A stretch of 64,000 nt of DNA from Devosia yakushimensis (GCF_030159855.1 NZ_BSNG01000001.1:868001-932000); one strand, 5' to 3'. Numbered from the stretch's first letter, positions 8,431 through 16,964 are shown. A program made the numbers and translations. Notes: generated by a model not told the origin, from the letters alone.

Positions 8431-8951
8431 GCATCAAGATCGCCATGATTGCCGCCGTTGCGGAAAACGGCGTTATCGGTAATGGCCAGACCATTCCCTG
8501 GCGCATTCCTTCCGACTTCGCCTTTTTCAAGCGGACCACCATGGGCAAGCCCATGATCATGGGGCGCAAGCAATTCGAGACCGTCGGTAAGCCGCTGCCG
8601 GGCCGCACCAATATCGTGGTGACGCGCCAGGCCGGCTATCAGCCCGAGGGCGTGGTGGTGGTTTCAAGCCTTGATGCGGCACTCGAAACGGCGCGAAAAA
8701 TTGCGGCGGAAGACGGTGTTGACGAAATCATGATCATCGGCGGCGGCGATATTTACACCCAGCTTATGCCTCTGGTCGACCGGCTTTACATCAGCCATGT
8801 CGATCTGGCGCCGTCTGGCGATGTCCATTTTCCGGCGATCAGCCCCGCAGACTGGGCAATTGTGGATGAACCGGAAGTGGTGCCGAGCGGCAAGGATGAG
8901 GCAAGCTACCGCGTCAATGTGTACGAGCGGCATAAGGGAAGCGCGCATTGA
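8427..8951 (+). CDS. folA: Dihydrofolate reductase
   Basis: 174 residues from a GTG at 8427 that overlaps the upstream GNAT stop (GTGA). It reduces dihydrofolate to tetrahydrofolate with NADPH and is the target of trimethoprim. Seen: GVIGNGQTIPWRIPSD with Trp25 and the catalytic acid Asp30, MGRKQFETVGKPLPGR for NADPH binding, and IIGGGDIY at the second dinucleotide loop. It restores the folate oxidised by ThyA, encoded 2 kb upstream on the same strand. Confidence 0.97.
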   Translation: MSIKIAMIAAVAENGVIGNGQTIPWRIPSDFAFFKRTTMGKPMIMGRKQFETVGKPLPGRTNIVVTRQAGYQPEGVVVVSSLDAALETARKIAAEDGVDEIMIIGGGDIYTQLMPLVDRLYISHVDLAPSGDVHFPAISPADWAIVDEPEVVPSGKDEASYRVNVYERHKGSAH

Positions 8952-9013
8952 TCGGGTGACGCGCTTGCCTATATATGTCGACGACGAAACAAACATGTCC
9001 TGAAAGGAATGCG

Positions 9014-10135
9014 ATGCCGTGGGAGAGTAACGGAGGCGGGGGTGGCCGCAACAATAATGGCGGCCCCTGGGGGCAGGCGCCCGGTGGTGGCGGCGGCCCG
9101 CGCCGGCCAGGAGGTGGCAATACGCCGAACCTCGAAGATATTCTCAACCGCGGCCGCGACCAGTTTCGGGGCGGCGTGCCCGGCGGACGCTGGGCTATAA
9201 TTGGCGGCGTGCTTGCCCTCGTGGCATTCTGGGGCTTCAACTCGGTCTATACGGTCGATCCTCAGGAAGTGGGCGTCGAGCTGCGCTTTGGCCGGCCCAA
9301 GCCCGAATTGTCCAATCCGGGCCTGCATTTCCATCTGTGGCCGATCGAGACTGTCGAGCGCGTCACCGTCACCGAAAACCAGACCACGATCGGCGCGGCT
9401 ACGGCGACCGGTTCGCGCGCCAATTCCAATGGCGGTAGCGGGCTGATGCTGTCGGGCGACCAGAACATCGTCAATGTGCAGTTTTCTGCGCTTTGGTCGG
9501 TGAGCGATCCGGTGGCCTATCTGTTCAATGTGCGCGACCCCGAAGAAATGGTCCGCAATGCGGCCGAAAGCGCCATGCGCGAAGTGGCGGGGCGCCGTCC
9601 GGCACAGGACATCTATAGCGATGACCGCCGTGGCATCGAGATCGAAGTGCAGCAGATCACCCAGTCGATCCTGGACAGCTATCAGCTGGGCGTTCGCGTC
9701 AGCCAGGTGCTGATCGAAAATGCCGGTCCGCCGGCAGAAGTCATCGACGCCTTCAACGAAGTGCAACGCGCCCGCCAGGACGAAACCCGTCTGCAGGAAG
9801 AGGCTCGTTCCTACGCCAATACCCTTTTGGGTGATGCGCGCGGCCGTGCTGCGGCCCTGCGTGAAGATGCGGCTGCTTACAGCAACCGCGTGGTGCAGGA
9901 AGCAACCGGTGAGGCGGAACGCTTCAACGCGATCTATGCCGAATATGTCAATGCGCCCGAAGTGACGCGCAAGCGCCTGTTCCTCGAAACCATGGAAGAA
10001 GTGCTGGGTGGCTCCGAAAAGGTGCTGCTTGAAAGCGGGGCCAATGGCTCGGGCGTCGTGCCCTATCTGCCGCTGCCCGAACTGCGCCCCGGCGCCCGAA
10101 CGACCACGCCACCGACAACCGGGACGGGGAACTAA
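9014..10135 (+). CDS. hflK: FtsH protease modulator HflK
   Basis: 373 residues from the ATG at 9014, preceded by GAAAGGA; an in-frame ATG at 8975 lacks such a site. Residues 1-57 are Gly/Pro/Arg/Asn rich and cytoplasmic, residues 59-78 form one membrane span, and the rest is the periplasmic SPFH/prohibitin domain (VDPQEVGVELRFGRP onward) with a long Glu/Ala/Arg helix. HflK and HflC form a large cage around FtsH in the inner membrane. hflC follows after three bases. Confidence 0.97.
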   Translation: MPWESNGGGGGRNNNGGPWGQAPGGGGGPRRPGGGNTPNLEDILNRGRDQFRGGVPGGRWAIIGGVLALVAFWGFNSVYTVDPQEVGVELRFGRPKPELSNPGLHFHLWPIETVERVTVTENQTTIGAATATGSRANSNGGSGLMLSGDQNIVNVQFSALWSVSDPVAYLFNVRDPEEMVRNAAESAMREVAGRRPAQDIYSDDRRGIEIEVQQITQSILDSYQLGVRVSQVLIENAGPPAEVIDAFNEVQRARQDETRLQEEARSYANTLLGDARGRAAALREDAAAYSNRVVQEATGEAERFNAIYAEYVNAPEVTRKRLFLETMEEVLGGSEKVLLESGANGSGVVPYLPLPELRPGARTTTPPTTGTGN

Positions 10136-10138
10136 ACC

Positions 10139-11272
10139 ATGAGCAATCGTCTGATTATCCTTGGCGTTGCCATCGTTGCCGCCCTCTATGTCGTGTTCTC
10201 CTCGCTCTACATCGTGAACGAGCGCGAACAGGCCATCGTCATGCGTTTCGGCCAGATCACCGATATCCGCACCGAGCCAGGGCTGTATTTCAAGGTTCCG
10301 ACCGACATCGTCGACACCGTGCAGATCATCGAAAACCGCCTGCTGCGCTACGACATCGCCAATATGACGGTGCAGGTTTCGGGCAATGCATTCTATCAGG
10401 TGGATGCGTTCCTCACCTATCGCATCTCCGATCCGCGCCTGTTCCGTGAACGCGCGCTGGGCCAGCTTTCGGTGGTCGAGGATCGTATCGGGACGCGTTT
10501 CGACTCCGCACTGCGCCAGGTCTATGGTCTGCGCGAATTCAACGCGGCTCTTTCCGAGCAGCGTCCGCAAATGATGCGGGAAGCCCGTGACCTGATCCGT
10601 CCGGATATGGCCGAGCTGGGCATTGAAGTGGTCGATGTGCGTATTCTGCGTACCGATCTTGACCAGGACGTTTCCGCCACGACCTTCGAGCGTATGCGCG
10701 CCGAGCGTCTGGCTGAAGCAGCGCTGCTGCGCGCCCGCGGTCAGGAACAGGCGCAGAGCCTGCGTGCTATCGCCGACCGTCAGGCGGTTGAAATCGTGGC
10801 GGCGGCGACCCGCGATGCGGAAATCCTCCGCGGTACGGGTGATGCCGAGCGGAACCGGCTGTTTGCCGCGGCCTATGGGCAGGACCAGGAATTCTTCGAG
10901 TTCTTCCGCTCGATGCAGTCCTATCGCACGGCCCTGACCGGTACCGGCACGACCATGGTGTTGTCGCCCGATAGCGAGTTCTTCCGCTATTTCGGCTCCA
11001 ATGGCGAATTGCCGGCGGCCAATCCGAACCTGGCGCCGCCGATCCAGCCGGCTCCGGCACCCGAGCTGCCCGCCAGCACGGGCCCGGCCCTGGATGGGTT
11101 GGGCATCGAGGATAGCGTTACCCCGCCGACGCTGACGCTGGACGATGGCTCCGAGCTGGCCCCCACGGTCGGTACGGAAGCGCCGCCGGCCGTCGAGGTC
11201 GAACCGGCTCCGGTCGATACGACACCGACCGAGACAACGCCGCCGCCGGCCGAAACGCCCGCGACCCCTTAA
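10139..11272 (+). CDS. hflC: FtsH protease modulator HflC
   Basis: 377 residues. A membrane span at residues 4-23 is followed by the SPFH domain (YIVNEREQAIVMRFGQI) and a helical region rich in Arg/Ala/Glu. From about residue 290 the protein ends in a low-complexity Pro/Thr/Glu/Ala tail of roughly 80 residues, longer than the tail of E. coli HflC. It is the last gene of the cluster and is followed by a strong terminator. The DUF2065 and degP genes that often follow hflC in Rhizobiales are not present here. Confidence 0.96.
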   Translation: MSNRLIILGVAIVAALYVVFSSLYIVNEREQAIVMRFGQITDIRTEPGLYFKVPTDIVDTVQIIENRLLRYDIANMTVQVSGNAFYQVDAFLTYRISDPRLFRERALGQLSVVEDRIGTRFDSALRQVYGLREFNAALSEQRPQMMREARDLIRPDMAELGIEVVDVRILRTDLDQDVSATTFERMRAERLAEAALLRARGQEQAQSLRAIADRQAVEIVAAATRDAEILRGTGDAERNRLFAAAYGQDQEFFEFFRSMQSYRTALTGTGTTMVLSPDSEFFRYFGSNGELPAANPNLAPPIQPAPAPELPASTGPALDGLGIEDSVTPPTLTLDDGSELAPTVGTEAPPAVEVEPAPVDTTPTETTPPPAETPATP

Positions 11273-11277
11273 GAACC

Positions 11278-11311
11278 AACCGGCGCCTCAAGGGGCGCCG
11301 GTTTTGTTTTG
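11278..11311 (+). terminator. Terminator after hflC
   Basis: ACCGGCGCC and GGGCGCCGGT form a perfect stem with a short TCAAG loop, followed by TTTTGTTTT. It lies a few bases after the hflC stop. Confidence 0.9.
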
Positions 11312-11324
11312 GGGGAGGGAGGTT

Positions 11325-11350
11325 CGCTTTTTCGCGTACGCGAAAAAGCG
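11325..11350. repeat. 26-bp perfect palindrome
   Basis: CGCTTTTTCGCGT is followed directly by its exact reverse complement. It lies between the hflC terminator and the end of the convergent GNAT gene. It could be an extra bidirectional stop signal or a protein site; no U-run follows on the minus strand. Confidence 0.7.
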
Positions 11351-11373
11351 GGGATCGCGGCTCTCGACGCTGC

Positions 11374-11913
11374 TCAGCCTTGCGGGTTGGCGAGACGGTA
11401 GAGCACGTGGGCGCGGAGCGGGTGGCCCTCGGGAATGCGGGGGTGATCGAAATCGGCTGCCGGGTCGCGTACCAGTCCGAGCTTTTGCATGACCCGCTGG
11501 CTGGGCAGGTTTACCCGGGCGGTGAAGGCCACGACTTCGGGGGCGTTCAATTGCGTGAAGGCATGCTCGAGCGCAGCGCGGGCGGCTTCGGGAGCATAGC
11601 CCTGGCCCCAATAGTCCTGGCCCAGCACCCAGCCGATTTCGAGCTTTGGTGCGGTGGGAATGGCGAAGTTGATATCGGCCGTGCCGGTGAGGCCAAGCAT
11701 GGCGCCATCGGACTTTCGCTCCACCGCCAGAAACTGCCCGGTGCCATTGGCGCGCCCTTCGATCATTTTATCGATCCAGGCATCGGCTTCCGCGCGGCTG
11801 CGGGTGGCGGGGTAGAACCGCATGACATGCGGATCGGCAACGATTGCGGCGAAGGCGTCGCGGTCGGCGTCGCGCCATTCGCGCAGCAGCAGGCGTTCGG
11901 TTTCCAGATTCAT
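11374..11913 (-). CDS. RimJ/RimL-type GNAT acetyltransferase, copy 1
   Basis: 179 residues. It begins MNLETERLLLREWRDAD, the RimJ/RimL (Acetyltransf_3) opening, and has IGWVLGQDYWGQGYAPEA as acetyl-CoA loop region. It is a clear paralogue of the adjacent upstream gene at 11997-12536: equal length, the same start (MNL-T-RLL-REWRD) and the same end (RAHVLYRLANP versus RPHVLYRIANP). The start ATG overlaps a TGA closing a short reading frame that is a relic of the serB C-terminus. The acceptor substrate is unknown. Confidence 0.88.
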   Translation of the reverse strand: MNLETERLLLREWRDADRDAFAAIVADPHVMRFYPATRSRAEADAWIDKMIEGRANGTGQFLAVERKSDGAMLGLTGTADINFAIPTAPKLEIGWVLGQDYWGQGYAPEAARAALEHAFTQLNAPEVVAFTARVNLPSQRVMQKLGLVRDPAADFDHPRIPEGHPLRAHVLYRLANPQG

Positions 11914-11975
11914 CGGGCAATGTCCTTCTCGCTGGAGCAGGCGGTGAGATCGGCGTGATCGATGCGGATGCTGCA
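11910..11975 (-). pseudogene. Relic of the serB 3' end
   Basis: On the minus strand, in the frame ending at TGA 11912-11910, the translation reads C-S-IRIDHADLTACSSEKDIAR-stop. The functional serB ends AG-IRIDHGDLTALLYLQGYDDEEIVR-stop. IRIDH-DLTA is shared, and in both cases the stop overlaps the start of a GNAT gene. This is best explained as the leftover of a tandem duplication whose unit spanned the tail of serB and the following GNAT gene. The fragment has no start of its own. Confidence 0.8.
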
Positions 11976-11996
11976 GGTCGCGTCTGTCGGGTTGGC

Positions 11997-12536
11997 TCAG
12001 GCGTGGTTCGGGTTGGCGATCCGGTAGAGGACGTGCGGGCGTAGCGGGTTGCCCTCGGGAACTGTGATGTCGGCAAAATCGTCCGCTGCGTTCCGGTGCA
12101 TGCCGAGCGCTTCCATGGCGCGGCGCGATGGGGTGTTGATCGCGGAAGTATAGCCGACGATCTCGGTCATGCCATTGGCCCAGGCCCAGTCGAACCATGC
12201 GTGGCTGGCTTCGCTGGCATAGCCCTGCCGCCAAAAGGGGCGGCCAAGGATCCAGCCGATTTCGATGGCCGGTCCGCCGGGCACATCATGGGTGACCGAC
12301 AAACCGGCCCCGCCGAGCAATGCGCCGTCGCCGCGCCGCTCAAGCGCCAGGAATGCGAAGCCGTGACGCTCGAGATGGTCCATGCAATCGGCAATGACCG
12401 CATCGGATTCGGCCTGGGTCAGCAGCGATGGATAATAGTAGCGCCGCACCTCGGGATCGGCATTGATCGCGGCAAAGGCGCTGCAGTCGCTATCGCGCCA
12501 CTCACGGATAAGCAGGCGCTGGGTCTGCAGGTTCAC
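11997..12536 (-). CDS. RimJ/RimL-type GNAT acetyltransferase, copy 2
   Basis: 179 residues, beginning at a GTG that overlaps the serB stop (GTGA). N-terminus MNLQTQRLLIREWRDSD, acetyl-CoA region IGWILGRPFWRQGYASEA, and C-terminus RPHVLYRIANPNHA. It is paralogous to copy 1 but clearly diverged in the middle, so the duplication is not recent. Linkage to serB is probably the ancestral arrangement. The substrate is unknown. Confidence 0.88.
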   Translation of the reverse strand: MNLQTQRLLIREWRDSDCSAFAAINADPEVRRYYYPSLLTQAESDAVIADCMDHLERHGFAFLALERRGDGALLGGAGLSVTHDVPGGPAIEIGWILGRPFWRQGYASEASHAWFDWAWANGMTEIVGYTSAINTPSRRAMEALGMHRNAADDFADITVPEGNPLRPHVLYRIANPNHA

Positions 12537-13405
12537 CGCACGATCTCTTCATCGTCATAGCCCTGCAGGTAGAGCAGCGCGGTGAGATCGCCGTGGTCGA
12601 TGCGGATGCCGGCCTCGGCGGCCACGGCAGGCTTGGCGTGTAACGCAACGCCGAAGCCGGCGACGCGGATCATGTCGAGGTCATTGGCGCCGTCACCCAC
12701 GGCAATGGTGGCGCCGAGCGGCAGGTTGCGCTCGGCGGCGAGCGCGATCAGCCGCTCGCGCTTGGTTGATTTGTCGACGATGGGTTTCTGCACCGCGCCG
12801 GTGAGCGTATCGCCCTCGAACAGCAGGACATTGGCAATGGCTTCGTCGAAGCCGATGCGTTTGCCGAAATAGTCGGCGAAAAAGGTGAAGCCGCCCGAGA
12901 CCAGCGAGGTATAGGCGCCATAGGCCTTCATGGTCTGGATCAGTGCGCGGCCCCCGGGGGCGAGGGTGATCTGCTCGCGGCGGACTTCCTCGATAACCCG
13001 ACGCTCAAGGCCCTTGAGCAGCGCGACGCGGGTATCGAGCGCCTGCTCGAAATCGAGCTCGCCGCGCATGGCCCGGTCGGTGATCTCAGCGACCTGCTGT
13101 TTGATGCCCAGGGCGGCGGCCAATTCGTCGATGCATTCCTGCTCGATCATGGTGGAATCCATGTCGGCAACGAGGACCTGCTTGCGCCGTCCTGCGGTGG
13201 GAACCAGCGCGGCATCGACCTTGCGCGTGCCGATGACGTCACGGGCCAGGGCAAGCGCATCGGTTGACTTCGGCTCGATGATTTCGCAGGCAATGGCGTG
13301 ATTGAGCCAATTGAGTTCGCCGCCCGTCTCTGCGACCACGGCGGCAGCAAGCGCCGGATCGAGTTCGGAATCGGCGGGATTGGCGATGAGGCAGAGGACC
13401 GGCAT
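12533..13405 (-). CDS. serB: Phosphoserine phosphatase
   Basis: 290 residues from the ATG at 13405. It catalyses the last step of serine synthesis, hydrolysing phosphoserine. It is a HAD-family enzyme: nucleophile motif DMDST with Asp81 and Asp83, LVSGGFTFFADYF (motif II), a Lys in VDKSTKRE, and VGDGANDLDM (motif IV). The first 75 residues form the N-terminal domain usual in SerB of this class. It is divergent from miaA with 27 bases between the starts, and its stop overlaps the GNAT copy 2 start. Confidence 0.96.
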   Translation of the reverse strand: MPVLCLIANPADSELDPALAAAVVAETGGELNWLNHAIACEIIEPKSTDALALARDVIGTRKVDAALVPTAGRRKQVLVADMDSTMIEQECIDELAAALGIKQQVAEITDRAMRGELDFEQALDTRVALLKGLERRVIEEVRREQITLAPGGRALIQTMKAYGAYTSLVSGGFTFFADYFGKRIGFDEAIANVLLFEGDTLTGAVQKPIVDKSTKRERLIALAAERNLPLGATIAVGDGANDLDMIRVAGFGVALHAKPAVAAEAGIRIDHGDLTALLYLQGYDDEEIVR

Positions 13406-13432
13406 GGTGGATGATACTCGGAGGGGAGCGGC

Positions 13433-14308
13433 GTGACGGGTCGCAGGCGCGCCGTTCTGATAGCGGGTCCGACTGCCAGCGGCAAGTCGGCGCTGGCGCT
13501 TGCCCTGGCGGAGGCCGAGGGCGGGGCCATCGTCAATGCCGATGCCATGCAGGTCTATGACACGGTGCGCGTCGTCACCGCACGGCCGAGCGTGGAGGAG
13601 GAGGCCAGGGCCGAACACTGGCTTTATGGCAGTGTGCCGGCTTCATCGCGCTTCTCGACGGGTCAATGGCTGGCAGCGGCCAAAGCCGTCATCGAGACGA
13701 GTGAGGGGCCGCTGTTTTTCGTCGGCGGCACGGGGCTTTACTTCGATGCGCTGCAAAACGGATTCGCCGACGTACCGGAGATTCCGGCCCAGACCACGCT
13801 TGAAGTTCAACAGGAGATTCAAGAGCTCGACGGGGCGCAGCGTCTGGCGCTGCTGCAGCGCGAAGATCCGGTCACTGCTTCGCGCCTCAAGGTGGCCGAT
13901 CCGCAGCGGTTGATCCGGGCGCTGGCAGTCAAGCGCGCCACGGGAAGAATGCTTTCCAGTTTTCAGGATGAGCCGCAGGCCGGTTTGCTTGGGGATTTTG
14001 CGGTGGAGCGCATGGTGCTCGACCCGGACCGCGACGTGCTGCGGGGCCGGATCGCGGCCCGCTTTGCCAAGATGTTTGAAAGCGGTGCGGTGGCAGAGGT
14101 GGAGGCGCTGCGCGGCCTGCGGCTTGACCCCAGCCTGCCGGTGATGAAGGCGATTGGCGTGCCTGAAATCAGTGCCTGGCTCGATGGGGCGATGGAGGCG
14201 GATGAAGCGATCCGTCTCGCCACCATTGCCACCCAGCAATATGCCAAGCGCCAGCGCACCTGGTTTCGCAATCGGATGGGGGATTGGCCGCGGCGGGGGC
14301 TGGGTTGA
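13433..14308 (+). CDS. miaA: tRNA dimethylallyltransferase
   Basis: 291 residues from a GTG with GGAGGGGAG just upstream. It adds a dimethylallyl group to A37 of tRNAs reading codons that start with U. The P-loop GPTASGKS is at residues 12-19, the substrate motif NADAMQVYD follows, then GGTGLYF, and the C-terminal QQYAKRQRTWFRNR is the tRNA-binding signature. It is divergent from serB. Confidence 0.97.
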   Translation: MTGRRRAVLIAGPTASGKSALALALAEAEGGAIVNADAMQVYDTVRVVTARPSVEEEARAEHWLYGSVPASSRFSTGQWLAAAKAVIETSEGPLFFVGGTGLYFDALQNGFADVPEIPAQTTLEVQQEIQELDGAQRLALLQREDPVTASRLKVADPQRLIRALAVKRATGRMLSSFQDEPQAGLLGDFAVERMVLDPDRDVLRGRIAARFAKMFESGAVAEVEALRGLRLDPSLPVMKAIGVPEISAWLDGAMEADEAIRLATIATQQYAKRQRTWFRNRMGDWPRRGLG

Positions 14309-14338
14309 GATTTTTGGATTAGGACGGGAGTGTCGGCT

Positions 14339-14449
14339 TCTGCTCTCCCTCCCCTCAAGGGGGAGGGCCGGGGTGGGGGTGGTTGCGCCTCCTGCGCTAA
14401 AGCTCGGCGACCCCCTCCCTCGGTCCCTCCCCTCAAGGGGGAGGGAAGG
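14339..14449. repeat. Two copies of a small intergenic palindrome (family B)
   Basis: CTCCCTCCCCTCAAGGGGGA occurs at about 14343-14366 and CCCTCCCCTCAAGGGGGAGG at about 14425-14448. Each copy is a near-perfect inverted repeat centred on CTCAAG. The same element is present near 53737. They fill the gap between miaA and the convergent MATE gene and could fold in RNA. Confidence 0.8.
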
Positions 14450-14485
14450 CACGAGCCGAAATTTAGTGCCGCAGGTGCGGTCGCT

Positions 14486-15904
14486 TTAAGCTAGCGCCCG
14501 CGGCAGCAGCCCCAGGCGTTCGCGCAGGGCGAAGCGGGTGACCAGCACCACCGCCACAAAGGCCAGGCCTGCCGCGAGGCCCGTCCAGATGCCCACGCCG
14601 CGCCAGCCCAACATGAAGCCCAGGGCATAGGCGGTCGGCAGGCCGACGATCCAGTAGCCGACAATGGCCAGCAGCATGGGGACTTTGGTGTCGCTCATGC
14701 CGCGCAAGGCGTGAGCGGCGACGACTTGCGCGCCGTCGACCAATTGGAAGATGCCGGCGATGGTGAGGAAGCTGGCCGCCAGCAGCAATGCATTGGCATT
14801 CTCCGCATGGGTCGGGTCGAGGAATAGCCGCACGATGAATGGCGCTAGCGTCAGGAAGGCGATGCAGGACAACGCCATGAAGCCGGTGCCCAGCACAAAG
14901 GCTGTCCAGCCGGCGCGGTGGATGCCTTGCGGATCGTTTTGACCATAGGCCAACCCAACCCGTACCGTGGCGGCCGTGCCCAGCCCCAGCGGCACCATGA
15001 AGGCCATGCTGGCGCATTGCAACGCGATAGCGTGGGCGGCGACTTCGTCGGTACCCAATTGACCCATCAGCAAGGCGGCGGCGGTGAACAGGCCCACTTC
15101 GGACACCACGGTAAGCCCGATCGGCGTGCCAATGCGGAATATCTGCCGGAAACGCGGCCAATCGGGCTTCCAGAAGCGGTTCAGCACATGGAAACGCCTG
15201 AACTGGGGGTGCCGCAGGACATAAGTGGCAAGGGCTGTCAGCATCAGCACATTGGTCAGTACGGTCGCCAGGGCCGCGCCACGCAGCTCGAGCCGGGGGA
15301 AACCGAAATTGCCGAAGATCAGTGCATAATTGGCGGCGGCGTTGAAGAGCACACCACCCACGGTGACGAGCAGAATGATGCGGGTTTTCGCATAGGCCGA
15401 GAGCAGCGAGCGGAACGCGACCAGGATCAATGCCGGGAACAGCATCCAGGCGCCAACCTGGATGAATTGCTCGGCCATGATGGTGGCGGCGGGGTCCTGC
15501 CGCAACAGGCCGAAGATCGGCCGGATCTGCAGGATGATGGGCACGACGCAGAGCGCCAGGATAATGGCCGCCCAGCAACCTTGCCGCACGATGCGCCGCA
15601 CTGCCTTGATGTCCCGGGCACCGCGTGCCTGGGCAACCAAGGGTGCCACCGCGCCGACAATGCCCATGCCGCCGACGAGGAACGGCATGAGGAAAGTATT
15701 GGCCAGCGTGCCGGCGGCAAGATAGCTCGGCCCCAGCCAGCCCAGCATGATGACGTCGGTTGTGGTGAGGGCGGTCTGGGCCAGCTGTGCGACGACCAGC
15801 GGCCAGGCCAGGGTGAAAGTGGCCTTGAGTTCATTGCGCCAGCCCGATTCGGCAGCAGCGGAATTGGCGGCGGCACCGGGCGCAGCCGTGATCTGCTCGT
15901 TCAT
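14486..15904 (-). CDS. MATE family multidrug exporter
   Basis: 472 residues with about twelve hydrophobic segments in two related halves, as expected of a NorM-type MATE antiporter that exports cationic compounds in exchange for Na+ or H+. The opening TFTLAWPLVVAQLAQTALTTTDVIMLGWLG is split over helix 1 and is the usual MATE start; a matching segment (IFRIGTPIGLTVVSEVGLFT) begins the second half. It is convergent with miaA. The drug range cannot be inferred. Confidence 0.92.
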   Translation of the reverse strand: MNEQITAAPGAAANSAAAESGWRNELKATFTLAWPLVVAQLAQTALTTTDVIMLGWLGPSYLAAGTLANTFLMPFLVGGMGIVGAVAPLVAQARGARDIKAVRRIVRQGCWAAIILALCVVPIILQIRPIFGLLRQDPAATIMAEQFIQVGAWMLFPALILVAFRSLLSAYAKTRIILLVTVGGVLFNAAANYALIFGNFGFPRLELRGAALATVLTNVLMLTALATYVLRHPQFRRFHVLNRFWKPDWPRFRQIFRIGTPIGLTVVSEVGLFTAAALLMGQLGTDEVAAHAIALQCASMAFMVPLGLGTAATVRVGLAYGQNDPQGIHRAGWTAFVLGTGFMALSCIAFLTLAPFIVRLFLDPTHAENANALLLAASFLTIAGIFQLVDGAQVVAAHALRGMSDTKVPMLLAIVGYWIVGLPTAYALGFMLGWRGVGIWTGLAAGLAFVAVVLVTRFALRERLGLLPRALA

Positions 15905-15986
15905 TTGATTTCATCCCAATCGCCATGCAGCATTAGACGAAGGCCGCCGCGCGCGATAGAGCATGCGCGAACAAGGAGTGCTGCCC

Positions 15987-16352
15987 ATGAAGCCTGGTGC
16001 CGATTTGTCCCGCCGTATCCTGCTGCTGGCCGCCGGGCTCGCCGGAGCCGCCGGCGTTGCCTCGGCGGCGGCAGCATCCCACGCCGGGGAAAGTCGCAAT
16101 CTTTCGGCGATTGCCGCCATCTGCCTGGCGCATGGACCGGCCTTGCTGGCGCTCTGCGCCAGCGGGTTCGACAATCGCCTGTTTCGGGCTGCTGCCTGGC
16201 TGCTGGCTGCGGGAACGCTGGTGTTCAGCTGTGATCTCGGCATTCGGGAATGGCTTGGCCATGGCGCATTTCCCGGCGCGGCGCCGCTGGGCGGGGTCGG
16301 CATGATCGGGGGCTGGGGCCTGGTCGCAATTGGCGCATTCTTTTTTCGTTAA
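15987..16352 (+). CDS. DUF423 membrane protein
   Basis: 121 residues from the ATG at 15987, chosen because AAGGAG lies eight bases upstream; an in-frame ATG at 15963 precedes that site. There are four membrane helices, with the alanine-rich LAAGLAGAAGVASAAAASH followed by the family pattern and a C-terminal GGVGMIGGWGLVAIG. This matches the YgdD/YwdK (DUF423) family of unknown function. It is divergent from the MATE gene. Confidence 0.85.
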   Translation: MKPGADLSRRILLLAAGLAGAAGVASAAAASHAGESRNLSAIAAICLAHGPALLALCASGFDNRLFRAAAWLLAAGTLVFSCDLGIREWLGHGAFPGAAPLGGVGMIGGWGLVAIGAFFFR

Positions 16353-16446
16353 TGAGTGTGCTTGCTGCAAAAAAGCTGGAATCATGCTGGAACCATTTGG
16401 CCGTACGGCGCATTTGGGTCGTCGATAATATCTTTGGAGGGTTTCC

Positions 16447-16719
16447 ATGCATAAGTTTCTGATCATCGCCGCCGCCGCTCTGTCCCTGGCAGCGTGCACG
16501 CCTACCCAGCAGGGTGCTGCGGTAGGTGCGGGCGCAGGCGCCATTGTCGGTGCTGCCACCACGGGTAGCGTTCTGGGCACTGTCGTTGGTGCCGGTGTTG
16601 GCGGCGTGGTCGGCGCTGCAGCAGGCAATATGATTGGCCGTGTCGAAGGCAGCGGCAACCGCTGCGTCTACGAACGTCCCAATGGTACGCGCTACGTCGA
16701 TACCTGCCCGCGCGGCTAA
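16447..16719 (+). CDS. Small glycine-zipper lipoprotein
   Basis: 90 residues with a lipoprotein signal peptide: hydrophobic residues 4-13 and lipobox LAAC ending at Cys17. The mature part is a glycine zipper (GAGAGAIVG and GAGVGGVVGAAAGNMIG) that can pack in or against a membrane, then a short Cys-containing tail (CVYERPNGTRYVDTC). Similar proteins are common, abundant outer-membrane lipoproteins in Rhizobiales. A strong Shine-Dalgarno (TTGGAGGG) and a terminator flank it, so it is probably its own transcript. Confidence 0.88.
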   Translation: MHKFLIIAAAALSLAACTPTQQGAAVGAGAGAIVGAATTGSVLGTVVGAGVGGVVGAAAGNMIGRVEGSGNRCVYERPNGTRYVDTCPRG

Positions 16720-16773
16720 ATAGAGGTTGCAGCATTCGCCCCATGCTGCGACGCGCCCCCAGGCGCCAAAAAG

Positions 16774-16808
16774 CACCCGGCCCGGAGTCCCTCCTGGGCC
16801 GGGTGTTT
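16774..16808 (+). terminator. Terminator after the lipoprotein gene
   Basis: CACCCGGCCC pairs perfectly with GGGCCGGGTG across a loop of about a dozen bases, followed by a short TTT. An A-run lies on the other side. Confidence 0.82.
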
Positions 16809-16837
16809 CATCGATTCAGTGAAATGCCTTGAATTTC

Positions 16838-16964
16838 CGTCAGATAGCGTCAATATTCCGTTCCTGCGGTTACACTTGTCTTGCGTTATCTGACGACCGG
16901 CGCGCCGGAAACTTGGCTACCTCCTGATCTGTGAATCGTTCGGCGGGGTCTGTCGTGAAGACCC
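16838..16964 (+). promoter_or_regulatory. Structured leader region of the cold-shock gene
   Basis: Between the lipoprotein terminator and the cold-shock gene lie about 200 bases without a gene. They contain an inverted repeat, CGTCAGATAGCG (16838-16849) and CGTTATCTGACG (16884-16895), with 11 of 12 positions matching, and a hairpin GGGTCT/AGACCC (16946-16964). Long structured 5' leaders are known to control csp mRNAs by temperature; whether this one does is inference. Confidence 0.5.
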
